From positions 1 to 64,000 of the forward strand of contig JAUSDC010000202.1 of assembly GCA_030650845.1 (NCBI GenBank): 64,000 bases of DNA, in the 5' to 3' direction. A program made the position numbers and the translations under genes. Position 1 is the first letter of the stretch, and the number at the start of each line of letters is the position of its first letter. Positions 44,962 to 54,399 of this stretch are shown in pieces. The notes beneath the pieces were generated by a model, which saw nothing but the letters and a program-made list of their open reading frames with translations, was not told the DNA's origin and did not search any database. This DNA comes from Candidatus Methanoperedens sp. GTDB lineage: Archaea; Halobacteriota; Methanosarcinia; Methanosarcinales; Methanoperedenaceae.

Positions 44962-46065
44962 TTATAATCCGCTATAGTATTTAAGTTTTCCTTTAATACC
45001 AATAGTATTCTCCACTAATTGATTTATCTTTTCTTTAAAAACGCTATAATCAAATCGTCTTGCCTGCACTTCACAGGCCTCTATATATTGTTCAGGATTC
45101 TCTGAAATTTTATTCACTGCCTGGACAATTTCATCAACATCAGGCGATACAAGGATCCCGGTATATCCATCAATTATTGTCTCCAGATATCCGCCTTCTT
45201 TTGTTGCCACTACGGGCTTACCACTTGCCATCGCCTCAAGAGGCGTGATGCCAAAATCCTCATCTATCGCTGTTGTGATGAATCCTTCACATTCTGAATA
45301 CAAGCCGATCAATTTGGATTCGTTCACATTAGTTATAAATGAAACATTATCTGGTGCATTCTTTACAACGTCTTCATATTGGGGATAGATCTTACCCACA
45401 ATAAACAATTTTTTATCTGGCATCTTCCTGAACGCTTCGATTTGAAGCTCGATCCGCTTCCACTTGTCTATTCGTCCAACTGACAACCAATATCCTTTAC
45501 CAGGAAGATATTTGAATTTCTCTGTATGCACAGGGGGGTAAATTACTTGCGCATGTCTCTGGTATATCTTATTGATCCGGTTTCTGACGTTATGAGAAAT
45601 ACAGGCAAATTTGGTAACATTCTTCTTGACATAATATCTATCATACATTGAAACCAAATTCAATCCAATACTATAAAATATCTTTTTTAATAATCCCTGG
45701 CTGCTTAAAAACTCATAATACATATCATAAACTGCCCTGCGTGGTGTTAGCATATAATAAAGATGTGGAGTACCCGGATTCAAGTAATGTAATGCCATGT
45801 CATCAATAGCGATATAAAATTCATAATCCAATTTTAAACGACTGTAAAGACGCATTCCAGCGATCTGGCGCAGCGGTTCTTGTGGCAATTGTTTATTTAG
45901 TGAAACAAACCTGATCTCTCTGTTCTTATCATATGTTGTGATCACTTCTTCGTTATATATTGGACAGACAATGTCAGCGTCCAATGCTTTTGCCAGATCC
46001 ATAGTAAATCGTTCTGCACCGCCAGGTACAGAAAAATCATTACAAAATAAGATTGCTATTCTCAT
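44962..46065 (-). CDS. Family 4 glycosyltransferase
   Basis: A protein of 367 residues. The N-terminal domain starts RIAILFCNDFSVPGGAERFTMDLAKAL (the GGAER donor loop). Later motifs are FACISHNVRNRINKIY, YPPVHTEKF, LSVGRIDKWKRIELQIEAF, DEDFGITPLEAMASGKPVVA (the E-x7-E site) and GYTGILVSPD. It uses a nucleotide sugar in the cytosol. It overlaps the upstream GT2 gene by one base (TGATG) and precedes the RelBE pair. Confidence 0.9.
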   Translation of the reverse strand: MRIAILFCNDFSVPGGAERFTMDLAKALDADIVCPIYNEEVITTYDKNREIRFVSLNKQLPQEPLRQIAGMRLYSRLKLDYEFYIAIDDMALHYLNPGTPHLYYMLTPRRAVYDMYYEFLSSQGLLKKIFYSIGLNLVSMYDRYYVKKNVTKFACISHNVRNRINKIYQRHAQVIYPPVHTEKFKYLPGKGYWLSVGRIDKWKRIELQIEAFRKMPDKKLFIVGKIYPQYEDVVKNAPDNVSFITNVNESKLIGLYSECEGFITTAIDEDFGITPLEAMASGKPVVATKEGGYLETIIDGYTGILVSPDVDEIVQAVNKISENPEQYIEACEVQARRFDYSVFKEKINQLVENTIGIKGKLKYYSGL

Positions 46066-46772
46066 CAGTTTTTTTCTCTTTCAAGGAATATTCTCCTTAT
46101 TGCAAGTTTTTTATTTCGGATCTCTTTTTTTATATAATGCCAATAGCCATCTACATGATAATGGTAGCATTTTTCAGTTGGAAGATAAATGAACTTATAA
46201 CCCGATTGCATGATTTTTTTTGTTACTTCAAGATCTTCTGAAGAACATATATCCCTTATTCCACCAACTCTTTCAATAAGTTCTTTCCTTATCAATAAAT
46301 GACTTGTTCCAACAATTTCATAATGGTCAATGTCTATTACCGAATTCTTATATTCAAATGACGAATGGATCCTTTTTAAAATTGCTGGGTCGGTATCCTT
46401 GCATTTTGCGAGTGTTTGAACTCCTGCAACCGTTTCATCTTGCAAAGGTTTGGACATGTTTTTTAGCCAGTTCTCATGCGGTAATTCTACGTCAGAATCA
46501 ATAAAAGCTAAAATTTCACCCTTTGATATCTCTAATCCGATTTGGCGAGCTTTACCGATAGATGTATCTGATGGAACAGCCTCAATTCTAAATGGTATAT
46601 TTGTTTTAGTTTTATATCCTTCTAATATTGATATTGTTTCATCTTTGCTCTGTGCATCGACTACAATTATTTCAAAATCGGAATAAGTTTGTTTTAATAT
46701 TGATCCAATACAAAGCTGAATATATTTTTGACTATTTTTGGTTAAAACAATAACTGATATTTTAGGGATCAT
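46065..46772 (-). CDS. Family 2 glycosyltransferase
   Basis: A protein of 235 residues. ISVIVLTKNSQKYIQLCIGSIL, IIVVDAQSKDETISI, GKARQIGLEISKGEILAFIDSDVELP (the DSD metal site) and GGIRDICSSEDLEVTKKIMQSGY (the ED base) are all in order. It is soluble with a basic C-terminus. As the first gene of the minus-strand block, it faces a divergent membrane protein gene across a 128-base promoter region. Confidence 0.9.
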   Translation of the reverse strand: MIPKISVIVLTKNSQKYIQLCIGSILKQTYSDFEIIVVDAQSKDETISILEGYKTKTNIPFRIEAVPSDTSIGKARQIGLEISKGEILAFIDSDVELPHENWLKNMSKPLQDETVAGVQTLAKCKDTDPAILKRIHSSFEYKNSVIDIDHYEIVGTSHLLIRKELIERVGGIRDICSSEDLEVTKKIMQSGYKFIYLPTEKCYHYHVDGYWHYIKKEIRNKKLAIRRIFLEREKN

Positions 46773-46900
46773 TTCTCATTCCTTTGATTAACTCTGTTGT
46801 TATTATATATTAAAAACTTATCGATGTTATTTATAGTTGTGAATAGTAATGTATAGAAATATTTTTAAACCCATACCTCCACTAAATCATTTAATCCATA
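46773..46900. promoter_or_regulatory. Divergent promoter region of the glycan block
   Basis: Very AT-rich DNA between two divergent genes. ATATTTTTAAACCC at 46858-46871 is a TATA-like element about 30 bases before the plus-strand ATG. ATATATTAAAAAC near 46805 could serve either strand. No hairpin is evident. Confidence 0.45.
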
Positions 46901-48328
46901 ATGAAAAAAATAAAAAAAAAAGCAGTGAATAATAAAATAAATAAAGACAAATTAGATTATCTTATTTTACTTGTATTTTTTATATCAATTATTGTTCCTG
47001 TTATGATAGCACCAACTCAATATTATATAACTCAATATGGTGATGACATAGCATGGATTTCCTGGGCACAGAATCACCATTCTAATATTATAGATATAAT
47101 CACAAATAAAGTGGGTACAGGTTATAGACCGATGATTTCTTTATTTCATGCACTTGAATATAATTTATGGGGAAGTAATGCTTTTTATTATTATTTATTT
47201 AATGGTCTTTTTATTTCTGGTTCAATGGTATTCTTATATCTTATTGGAAAAATACTTCATAGTAAATTTGCAGGTGTTGTAGCAGTATTATTATATTTAT
47301 TCCTTGATGGAACTTTTATTGCTGCAGAAAAAATTGCTTTTATTTCAACAATTGGTGAAATATTCTTTATTGTATCAGCAATATATTATTCAATTAAATA
47401 TATAAATACTAAAGATAAAACTTCAATGTGGCTATCAATAATATTAAGTATATTGGCATTTTTAACAAAAGAACCAAGTACTCTGATTATCCCATCCTTT
47501 ATACTAGTTTATTTATATTGTAAAAAAGAATTAAATATTAAATATATTGCATTGTGCCTAATACCATACTTATATGATTTTGTTTTAATAATCTTTATAT
47601 CTCCAGATGTTAATGCTGGTGGTTCAAACATATATCAAGTGGTGATGAGCAATCTTAACTATTATACAGATGCAGAAGTAAACTCCCAATTTAAAACACC
47701 AATTTTATTAGGAATATCATTATTTGTGGCAACGTACTATATTTATTATAAAAATTTGAGAACTGAAATAATTTCATGTATTGCAATAATTATTACAGCT
47801 ATGCTTCCATTTATTCTAACACAACGAACAGTTCAGCCAACATATTTAATGGAAGCAAATCTTGGAATGGTACTGTTAATAGGAATTGTTATATCAGAAG
47901 GATTTAAAAAATTTAATGTAATAACAGGATTATTAATAATTGGAATTCTGTTCCAGGTATCAATGATCCCCGGGCAAATATCGAATATGCAAAATTATAA
48001 TAATATGATATCGAATAATCAAAAGACATTTCTTGAAACCGTTGAATCACTAAAGCAATTACCATCTAATGAAACAGTATTCTATTTTTCGAACGATATT
48101 CGACAAAAATATGGTATGCAACTCACCGAGGATTTTTTCAAAGATTATCTATGCTTACGGGATCTATGCAATATCAAAGTTGTCACTTCTTATGCTGATG
48201 CGAATTATATAATTTTACCGAGTTCGTTGGATGTATATACTTTCCAAAAGGAAATGCCAAATGAAAAACCATCTGTTCTAAAACAAATAAAGAATGGGGA
48301 TGATTATGGTTATTTGCTTAAAAAGTAG
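46901..48328 (+). CDS. Polytopic membrane protein, probable GT-C glycosyltransferase
   Basis: A protein of 475 residues with about eleven membrane helices. The first luminal loop carries ITQYGDDIAWISWAQNHH with adjacent Asp residues, followed by GTGYRPMISLFHALEYNLWG, the layout of GT-C enzymes that use dolichyl-linked sugars. The Lys-rich N-terminus is cytosolic and the last 90 residues form a soluble domain. Motif support is weaker than for the gene at 31819. A non-catalytic transporter or polymerase is the alternative. Confidence 0.7.
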   Translation: MKKIKKKAVNNKINKDKLDYLILLVFFISIIVPVMIAPTQYYITQYGDDIAWISWAQNHHSNIIDIITNKVGTGYRPMISLFHALEYNLWGSNAFYYYLFNGLFISGSMVFLYLIGKILHSKFAGVVAVLLYLFLDGTFIAAEKIAFISTIGEIFFIVSAIYYSIKYINTKDKTSMWLSIILSILAFLTKEPSTLIIPSFILVYLYCKKELNIKYIALCLIPYLYDFVLIIFISPDVNAGGSNIYQVVMSNLNYYTDAEVNSQFKTPILLGISLFVATYYIYYKNLRTEIISCIAIIITAMLPFILTQRTVQPTYLMEANLGMVLLIGIVISEGFKKFNVITGLLIIGILFQVSMIPGQISNMQNYNNMISNNQKTFLETVESLKQLPSNETVFYFSNDIRQKYGMQLTEDFFKDYLCLRDLCNIKVVTSYADANYIILPSSLDVYTFQKEMPNEKPSVLKQIKNGDDYGYLLKK

Positions 48329-48335
48329 GAATATT

Positions 48336-49010
48336 TTGAAAAAACTTGCAAATCCAGAGTCGCCAAATTCCTTAGCCACAAAAACAAGATTAAAAAATTT
48401 TAATATTTTCAAGGGTCTGATATCCAATCTTTCAAAGCCACTGAGAATACTCGATATCGGTGGAACCGAACAATATTGGGAAAAAATGAATTTTTCAAAA
48501 GAACATGGCGTTGAAATAATTCTTCTGAATCTTTCCGAATGCGAAGTAAACTATCCAACTTTCAAGAGTATAGCAGGTGATGCAAAAGATCTATCTGTTT
48601 TTAAAGACAAAGAATTTGGCATTGTTTTTTCACACTCAGTAATAGAACATGTGGGGGGATTCGAAGATCAACTCAGAATGGCAGACGAAATAAAAAGAGT
48701 GGGAGAAAGATATTTCATACAAACTCCAAATTATTATTTTCCGATAGAGCCGCATTTTTTGTTCCCAATGTTCCAGTTTTTTCCACTATTTTTGAAAATA
48801 TGGTTGATCTCCCACTTCAATATTGGCTGGATTGGAAGAACCCCTGACAAAGAAAAAGCTTCAGAAACTGCGAACTCCATAAGATTGCTTAGTGAAAAAG
48901 AGTTGCATGAGCTTTTTCCTGATGCTACTATTTATAGAGAGACGTTTTTGGGTCTTACAAAATCTTTCCTGGTATACGGTGGATGGGACACTGCATCAAA
49001 AATAGAATAA
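48336..49010 (+). CDS. Class I SAM-dependent methyltransferase
   Basis: I start it at TTG 48336 (KKLANPESPNSLATKTRLKN), which lies 7 bases after the previous stop with AGGA upstream. This N-terminus is typical of a family in glycan loci, while the longer frame from 48294 overlaps the previous gene. The protein has 224 residues. The SAM site is LRILDIGGTEQYWEKM, then IVFSHSVIEHVGGFEDQ and YFIQTPNYYFPIEPHFLFP. It is a probable sugar or lipid-carrier methyltransferase. Confidence 0.8.
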   Translation: MKKLANPESPNSLATKTRLKNFNIFKGLISNLSKPLRILDIGGTEQYWEKMNFSKEHGVEIILLNLSECEVNYPTFKSIAGDAKDLSVFKDKEFGIVFSHSVIEHVGGFEDQLRMADEIKRVGERYFIQTPNYYFPIEPHFLFPMFQFFPLFLKIWLISHFNIGWIGRTPDKEKASETANSIRLLSEKELHELFPDATIYRETFLGLTKSFLVYGGWDTASKIE

Positions 49011-49124
49011 ATGCTGCACACAAAATTATTTAGACCTTGCAGGCATCAATAAGCAAAGAATTTAAATATGTACGATATTTATTAGTCATAACTTCCACTT
49101 AAAGCATATATTTTGAGGTGTACT

Positions 49125-51713
49125 TTGGCTAAAAAATCCATCAGAAAGAAGGCAGTAAGAACTGAAAAAATACAAGATGAAAAGAAAGAAGATAAAGTAG
49201 ACGGTTTTTTCAAAACGAAGTATCTTACATATATTGTTCTATTTGCAATATTCCTCTTCTCTTTCTATATTAGAGGGATTGTACCAATACAAAATGTTTT
49301 TAGCAGAGGGATCGTAGGTTTTGCAATGGACGACTCTGTATTCCAGATGAGGTTAGTGGAGAATACTATTTACTTTTTTCCAAACAGGATATTTTATGAT
49401 GCATTTACACTATACCCCTCTGGAAGTCAGTTGAGCTGGGGTCCTCTATTTGGTCAGATGATCGCGTTTTTCTCATTATTCATAGGTTTCATAACAAATA
49501 ACTGGAATCCCACAATTGCCGGAATGCCATCTCAATTTATTATTGATACGGTGGGAGCTTTCTTTCCGGCTGTTTTTGGGGCATTGATAATATTCCCGGT
49601 ATATGTTATCGGAAAAGAAGTACTTGATGAGAAGGCAGGGCTGATCGGGGCATTTCTAATATCAATATTGCCTGGTCAGTTCATATCAAGATCAGTGCTT
49701 GGATTCACGGATCACCATATAGTAGAGGCATTTTTTACAACTCTGATGATGATGTTTTTCATTATGGCAATTAAGAGAGCTGAAAACATCACGTTTGATC
49801 ACTGGCTGAACAAGGATTGGACATCATTAAAGACACCGATAGCATATTCCATTCTTGCTGGTATCACGTTCGGAGCTTATCTTCTTACATGGACATATGG
49901 TGTATTATTCGCAGTTATATTTGGAATTTTTATTGTTGTTCAGTATATAATAGACCATTTTAAAGGGAAATCCACGGAGCACCTTGGTATCGTGGGTATT
50001 ATAGCGTACGTAGTGGCAATGATAATGGTATTACCATACGTAGATATCAGCAATGGTTTTTCACCGGGAACATATTCTCTCATGCATCTTACAGTAACTG
50101 GTGGAGCTGCATTGGTTTTCGCTTTTTTTAGTCTTGTATCCAGGGAAATGAATAAAAGAAACATGAAGGGAGATTATTACTTGTTGTTCGTTTCAGGAAC
50201 GATTATTATAAGTCTGATAATTATTAATATATTTATCCCAGGTCTTTATATGGATTTCATATTCAAGTCAGGAGGTGGGTTGTCAATAGGAGAAGCTGCT
50301 CCGACATGTGGCGATTTTTCCCTGGGTTCGATAATTAATTGCCAAAATGCAATAGGGCAATTTGGTTATAATTATTATTTAGCTTTCATTGGTATTTTAA
50401 TACTTGGTTATTTTATCATGAAAAAATCAAAAGCTGAATATACATTATTGGCTGTCTGGAGCATTTTTATTTTAGTTATCATGTTAGCTCAGAACAGATT
50501 TTCATATTATTATGCTGTGAATGTTGCAATCCTTGCGGGTTTTCTGGGTTCCATTATATTAAACTTAGCCGATTGGAAATCATTTGACTCAAATAGTCTT
50601 GTTGAATGCGCCAGGAAAATTAGATTTCAACATATCTTTTCTTTAATTCTTGTAATTGCATTTATTGCATTCCTCCCGGTAAATGCATCACCATATGATA
50701 TGACATGCGGCAGCTGGCCGTGGTCATGCGAACAAACAAAATGGGGCGCCATTGGAGAAGGAGAATATGAATGGCACGACGCACTAAACTGGATGAGAGA
50801 TAATACTCCAGACCCGGGTTTAGATTATTACGCTATTTATGAGAAACCAAAGAATGGCACATATCCTTATCCAGATACTGCTTACGGCGTCATGAGCTGG
50901 TGGGATTATGGTCATATTATCACATACTGGGGACACAGGATCCCGAATGCAAATCCGTTCCAGGCAGGTATAGGTGGTGGCTCATCACATGCGCCGGGAG
51001 CATCCACTTTCCTGATAGCACCAACAGAAGAAAAAGCAAATGAAGTTCTCGATAAGCTTGGAATAAATGGGAAACCAGGTGCAAGATATGTCGTTAGTAA
51101 TGCTTACATGGCATATTCCATATTGGAAATCTTTGCGATATGGGATCAATCAAACGAGGGGTATCGTGTTGCTGTGCGAACATCCCAGGGAACAATAGGC
51201 GCTCCATCTATGAAATATTTCAATACTATGGAGGCAAAGCTCCATATATTCGATACAAATGGTCTGCATAATTACAGGCTTGTGCATGAATCCACACCCA
51301 ATCCGTATGTCCGTGGCGGTAATGAAGAAAAATGGTATAAGAATGTTTATAACGTATTATATGGAGGCAATCTTCCAGTAGAGGATTCCGGCTATGCCAA
51401 GATATTTGAATTAGTAAAAGGCGCCAACATCACTGGACGCGCCCCACCGAACAGCACAGTTACTATCTCAAACACTATAAAAACAAACATCGGAAGGACG
51501 ATCCAATATTCGCAGACAACAACTTCATCCTCTGACGGAACTTACGGATTCACTGTCCCGTATTCAACAACAGGTCCGATCGCAGGAGAGACAAATTTCG
51601 ATACGAAGCCAGTAGGTCAATATTCCGTGACCGCTGGAAATGTCACGAAGCAGGTCGATGTTGGAGAAAGGGATGTCCTTGATGGTGGAACTGTGACAGT
51701 TGATCTAAAGTGA
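49125..51713 (+). CDS. aglB: Dolichyl-(phospho)oligosaccharide-protein glycosyltransferase AglB (STT3)
   Basis: A protein of 862 residues from TTG 49125, which has GAGGTG 4 bases upstream; a TTG at 49113 is also in frame. It has a Lys/Arg-rich cytosolic start, about thirteen membrane helices, and GFAMDDSVFQMRLVENTI as the first catalytic Asp loop. FTDHHIVEAFF is the second acidic motif, and VMSWWDYGHIITYWGHR is the invariant WWDYG sequon-binding motif. A C-terminal beta domain starts near residue 765. It transfers the lipid-linked glycan to Asn-X-Ser/Thr of S-layer and other surface proteins, and logically completes the locus. Confidence 0.96.
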   Translation: MAKKSIRKKAVRTEKIQDEKKEDKVDGFFKTKYLTYIVLFAIFLFSFYIRGIVPIQNVFSRGIVGFAMDDSVFQMRLVENTIYFFPNRIFYDAFTLYPSGSQLSWGPLFGQMIAFFSLFIGFITNNWNPTIAGMPSQFIIDTVGAFFPAVFGALIIFPVYVIGKEVLDEKAGLIGAFLISILPGQFISRSVLGFTDHHIVEAFFTTLMMMFFIMAIKRAENITFDHWLNKDWTSLKTPIAYSILAGITFGAYLLTWTYGVLFAVIFGIFIVVQYIIDHFKGKSTEHLGIVGIIAYVVAMIMVLPYVDISNGFSPGTYSLMHLTVTGGAALVFAFFSLVSREMNKRNMKGDYYLLFVSGTIIISLIIINIFIPGLYMDFIFKSGGGLSIGEAAPTCGDFSLGSIINCQNAIGQFGYNYYLAFIGILILGYFIMKKSKAEYTLLAVWSIFILVIMLAQNRFSYYYAVNVAILAGFLGSIILNLADWKSFDSNSLVECARKIRFQHIFSLILVIAFIAFLPVNASPYDMTCGSWPWSCEQTKWGAIGEGEYEWHDALNWMRDNTPDPGLDYYAIYEKPKNGTYPYPDTAYGVMSWWDYGHIITYWGHRIPNANPFQAGIGGGSSHAPGASTFLIAPTEEKANEVLDKLGINGKPGARYVVSNAYMAYSILEIFAIWDQSNEGYRVAVRTSQGTIGAPSMKYFNTMEAKLHIFDTNGLHNYRLVHESTPNPYVRGGNEEKWYKNVYNVLYGGNLPVEDSGYAKIFELVKGANITGRAPPNSTVTISNTIKTNIGRTIQYSQTTTSSSDGTYGFTVPYSTTGPIAGETNFDTKPVGQYSVTAGNVTKQVDVGERDVLDGGTVTVDLK

Positions 51714-51803
51714 AGTTCTAAAATAACCGAAAAATCCATGAATGAATGAAATCCAGATAAAGGCACCCAGAGTGACGCCTCTGGAGGGGTGATTTCATAT
51801 TAA

Positions 51804-51851
51804 ACCCCGCCAGCGGCGGCGCCTCACCGGGGTCTGGGGTCGCAACCCCAG
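51804..51851. repeat. GC-rich double hairpin after aglB
   Basis: Two inverted repeats are nested side by side: ACCCCG (51804-51809) with CGGGGT (51828-51833), and CTGGGGT-CGCA-ACCCCAG (51834-51851). The composition is far more GC-rich than the AT-rich block that ends at aglB. It looks like a dispersed REP-type or mobile-element remnant and precedes the fdhD fragment. Confidence 0.55.
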
Positions 51852-51884
51852 CGCCGTTTAGATAATATTGAGCGAAAGTGTAAC

Positions 51885-51952
51885 GGCGCAGTCTTTGTCG
51901 CAACAAGAGGTATCCCTGCACGCGCCGCTTTCATCACCATTCCAGCAGACTG
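51885..51952 (-). pseudogene. Fragment of a second fdhD copy
   Basis: This 68-base stretch matches fdhD 52557-52624 at 65 of 68 positions on the same strand. It encodes the identical peptide QSAGMVMKAARAGIPLVATK plus TAP. The three differences are all synonymous. Coding similarity stops on both sides. It is thus a remnant of a duplicated, recombined or converted fdhD. Confidence 0.8.
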
Positions 51953-51977
51953 ACCTCTTGAAAGTTAGTACATCGAA

Positions 51978-52406
51978 ATGAATCAGTTATATTTATTATG
52001 TAATAGTTCTATGAATTTATTAATGGATACCCAGACTGTTAAAATGATTCTTGAAGGTGCGAAAGATACCGTAAATACTTTTTTAAATGAAATTAAATCC
52101 AGGAAATATGTTTCAGGAGTTGAAATTGATAGTTTGCAACAAAAAGAACTATCTATGGATTTTGACATTCCGGTTCGATTCGTCAAGCTTTCTACAGATG
52201 AATTGTATGATATAGATAGAAAACTTGGAATTGGAAATGATTTACTTGCTGATATTAAGACAAATACAATTGATATTAAAGATGGTGTTTATGGTTTAAA
52301 TACAAGATTTGATTTATTTTTTGAACAACAAAAAGGATTTAATAAAAATATTATTGAGCATAACTTTCGTCTTGAAAAAATTCTTGAAAAACTTTCAGAG
52401 AAATAA
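51978..52406 (+). pseudogene. 5'-truncated acylphosphatase-type protein with coiled tail
   Basis: A 142-codon frame. The first useful part, NLLMDTQTVKMILEGAKDTVNTFLNEI, aligns with the second half of the acylphosphatase fold (NxxDGxVxxxxEGxxxxVxxF). It continues into the long C-terminal tail known from Methanosarcina acylphosphatase-like proteins (YDIDRKLGIGNDLLADI, then a coiled coil). The N-terminal GxVQGVxFR half is missing; its place is taken by the fdhD fragment and non-family sequence. A shorter product from the ATG at 52011 or 52023 could still be made, but the enzyme would be dead. Confidence 0.55.
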
Positions 52407-52450
52407 ATTTTTTTGATTGTTTTTGCTCTTACCAACGATGCAGACAAACT

Positions 52451-53194
52451 TCATGACACCCTTTCAGGATGTGTGAATACCGACATCCGATCCTGCGATA
52501 CAAAACATACCAGGCAGACCCCAGTCCTTTCTGCCGCCTCGATCCCGGTATTTAAGGGCGCGGTCTTTGTCGCAACAAGAGGTATCCCTGCCCGCGCTGC
52601 TTTCATCACCATTCCAGCAGACTGGCGCCCAGAAGATAAAAGGAAATGACTACCGAGGTCTATATCTTCGATGCATGCCCGCCCCACCACTTTATCAAAA
52701 GCATTATGTCGCCCCACATCTATCGTTTTTACCACGCATTCGCCCCTATTATTTACAAGGCATGCCGCATGTGTCCCATGCGTCTTTTTATAGATATCGG
52801 ATTCCAGGAACCTTAAACTCTTTTTTATTACATCACTGTTAAAGACTACATCAGAATAAACCTGGATCGGTTCATTCTCGTCCCATCGTATGCCCACACA
52901 ACCTGAAGAACGCAGCTCGCGCCAGAGTTCAATATGTTCAGAGGGTTCGATCTCCACTTTTATTATTTTCCCATCAATCAGGATATCATTTATATCTTTT
53001 CTGGATTTAATTATCCCCTCGCAGATGAGATAGCCAAGCGCCAGTTCGTCAAGCATCTCAGGTGTAGCAAGGATCGAAGCCAGGCGCACCCCGTTCACGA
53101 AAAGGTCAATGGTATCTTCAACTGCTACAGAATATGACGCTTTATGTTGTCCATCGCCCAATTCTGTTGCCTGGTAATCCATGGTGTACGCCAT
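52451..53194 (-). CDS. fdhD: FdhD-type sulfurtransferase for formate dehydrogenase / molybdo- or tungstoenzymes
   Basis: A protein of 247 residues. FdhD carries sulfur to the Mo/W-bis-pterin cofactor of formate dehydrogenase. It has LATPEMLDELALGYLICEGI, the C-terminal VGRHNAFDKVVGRA and LLSSGRQSAGMVMKAARAGI. The catalytic loop reads RSSGCVGIRW: a single Cys where E. coli FdhD has CGVC. The gene begins directly after radC's stop, so the two are one transcript. No formate dehydrogenase gene lies in the window. Confidence 0.92.
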   Translation of the reverse strand: MAYTMDYQATELGDGQHKASYSVAVEDTIDLFVNGVRLASILATPEMLDELALGYLICEGIIKSRKDINDILIDGKIIKVEIEPSEHIELWRELRSSGCVGIRWDENEPIQVYSDVVFNSDVIKKSLRFLESDIYKKTHGTHAACLVNNRGECVVKTIDVGRHNAFDKVVGRACIEDIDLGSHFLLSSGRQSAGMVMKAARAGIPLVATKTAPLNTGIEAAERTGVCLVCFVSQDRMSVFTHPERVS

Positions 53195-53890
53195 TTAAAT
53201 ATGCCCTGCCTCTTTCATGCTGAAGTGCCGCCCATCGCCTATTATGACATGATCAAGCACATCGATCCCCATTATTTTACCGGTCTCTGCCAGTTTCTTT
53301 GTTATCTCGATGTCTTCCCTGCTTGGTGTTGGATCGCCTGAGGGGTGGTTGTGCACCACGATTATGTGAGCTGCAGATTCTGCAAGAGCCATCTTGAACA
53401 CCTCCCTGGGATGGACGATATTGGCGTTAAGAGAGCCAATAGAGATGGTTTCCTCTTTTATTATCTGGTTCTTGGTGTCAAGACACAGTTCTATGAACAT
53501 TTCTTTTTTCTGTTCTCTCATTCTGGGGTATATCAGCCTGTACACGTCTTCGGGCGAGTTGATCTTTTGTTTAGACTCTTCACTGAATGTTTCAAGCCTC
53601 CGTGCGATCTCAAAACAGGCTGCGATCTGCGCGGCTTTGCTTTCCTTAATACCATGTATCTGTGTCAGTTTGGCAATATTTGTCTGTGAAAGCTGCTTTA
53701 GATTATACATCGACAACAGTCTCTGGGACAGGTTTATCACGTTCTCCTGCTTTGTTCCAGTCCTCAGGATTATCGCCAGGAGTTCTGAATCTGCAAGTGA
53801 GGCAGCTCCGCTTTTCAGTAGTCTCTCCCTTGGTCTTTCCTCTTTTTGCATGTCAAGTATCCTGACTTTGTATTCCTGCATAAACCCCAC
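53195..53890 (-). CDS. radC: RadC/JAB1-family protein
   Basis: A protein of 231 residues. The N-terminal helix-hairpin-helix UPF0758 region has RPRERLLKSGAASLADSELLAIILRTG and LTQIHGIKESKAAQIAACFEI. The C-terminal JAB/MPN domain has the metalloprotease-like HNHPSGDPTPSREDIEIT. The family is widespread in bacteria and in Methanosarcinales; despite its name a role in repair is not proven. The ATG at 53881 (MQEYKV) is an alternative start. It is cotranscribed with fdhD. Confidence 0.94.
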   Translation of the reverse strand: MGFMQEYKVRILDMQKEERPRERLLKSGAASLADSELLAIILRTGTKQENVINLSQRLLSMYNLKQLSQTNIAKLTQIHGIKESKAAQIAACFEIARRLETFSEESKQKINSPEDVYRLIYPRMREQKKEMFIELCLDTKNQIIKEETISIGSLNANIVHPREVFKMALAESAAHIIVVHNHPSGDPTPSREDIEITKKLAETGKIMGIDVLDHVIIGDGRHFSMKEAGHI

Positions 53891-53929
53891 AATTGTTTTA
53901 GGGGATTAATACCTTTCTAATTGATATGC

Positions 53930-54319
53930 TCAAGCTTTGATTATTTTTACATGTACTGTGCGGTTTCTTGGCCCATCAAGCTCTACGAAAAATATGCTCT
54001 GCCAGGTGCCAATAACAAGGTGTCCGTCCTCAATGGGTATGGTCTCGCTCATACCAAGGAGCACAGCGCGCAGGTGGGCATCTGCATTGTCGTCTAGTGA
54101 ATTGTGGGCGTATTTCTTGTTCTCCGGGACGAGCGCTTCCAGCAGGTCGAGAATATCAGCCCTTAACCCGCGTTCGTTCTCGTTTATGATTATGCCGCAT
54201 GTGGTGTGGGGCGTTGTGATGACGCAGATACCTTCTTTTATGCCGCTATCCTTCACCTCGGCTCGCACGCGGTCTGTTATATCGATAAGTTCTGTTCTGG
54301 TTTTGGTCTGGATGTCCAT
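53930..54319 (-). CDS. yjbQ: YjbQ/UPF0047 family protein
   Basis: A compact protein of 129 residues with the whole family signature: ICVITTPHTTCGIIINENE, the NAHLRAVLLG-like DNADAHLRAVLLGMS, and LVIGTWQSIFFVELDGPRNRTVHVKI. Members are linked to thiamine-phosphate synthase activity in vitro; the physiological role is unsettled. It is divergent from tmk, with an 80-base promoter gap. Confidence 0.95.
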   Translation of the reverse strand: MDIQTKTRTELIDITDRVRAEVKDSGIKEGICVITTPHTTCGIIINENERGLRADILDLLEALVPENKKYAHNSLDDNADAHLRAVLLGMSETIPIEDGHLVIGTWQSIFFVELDGPRNRTVHVKIIKA

Positions 54320-54399
54320 TTGATATCAACCAATTGAATTAGTAAATTCGAATATCCTTTGGATAAGCTTTTTCATTATTACTCAGATATATAGAAAGA

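Noticed and set aside
51718-51921. A 67-codon minus-strand frame after aglB
   Set aside because: It runs out of frame through the fdhD fragment and the GC-rich hairpins.
53937-54323. A 128-codon plus-strand frame opposite yjbQ
   Set aside because: It mirrors the yjbQ gene exactly and lacks its own start signals; yjbQ motifs are unambiguous.
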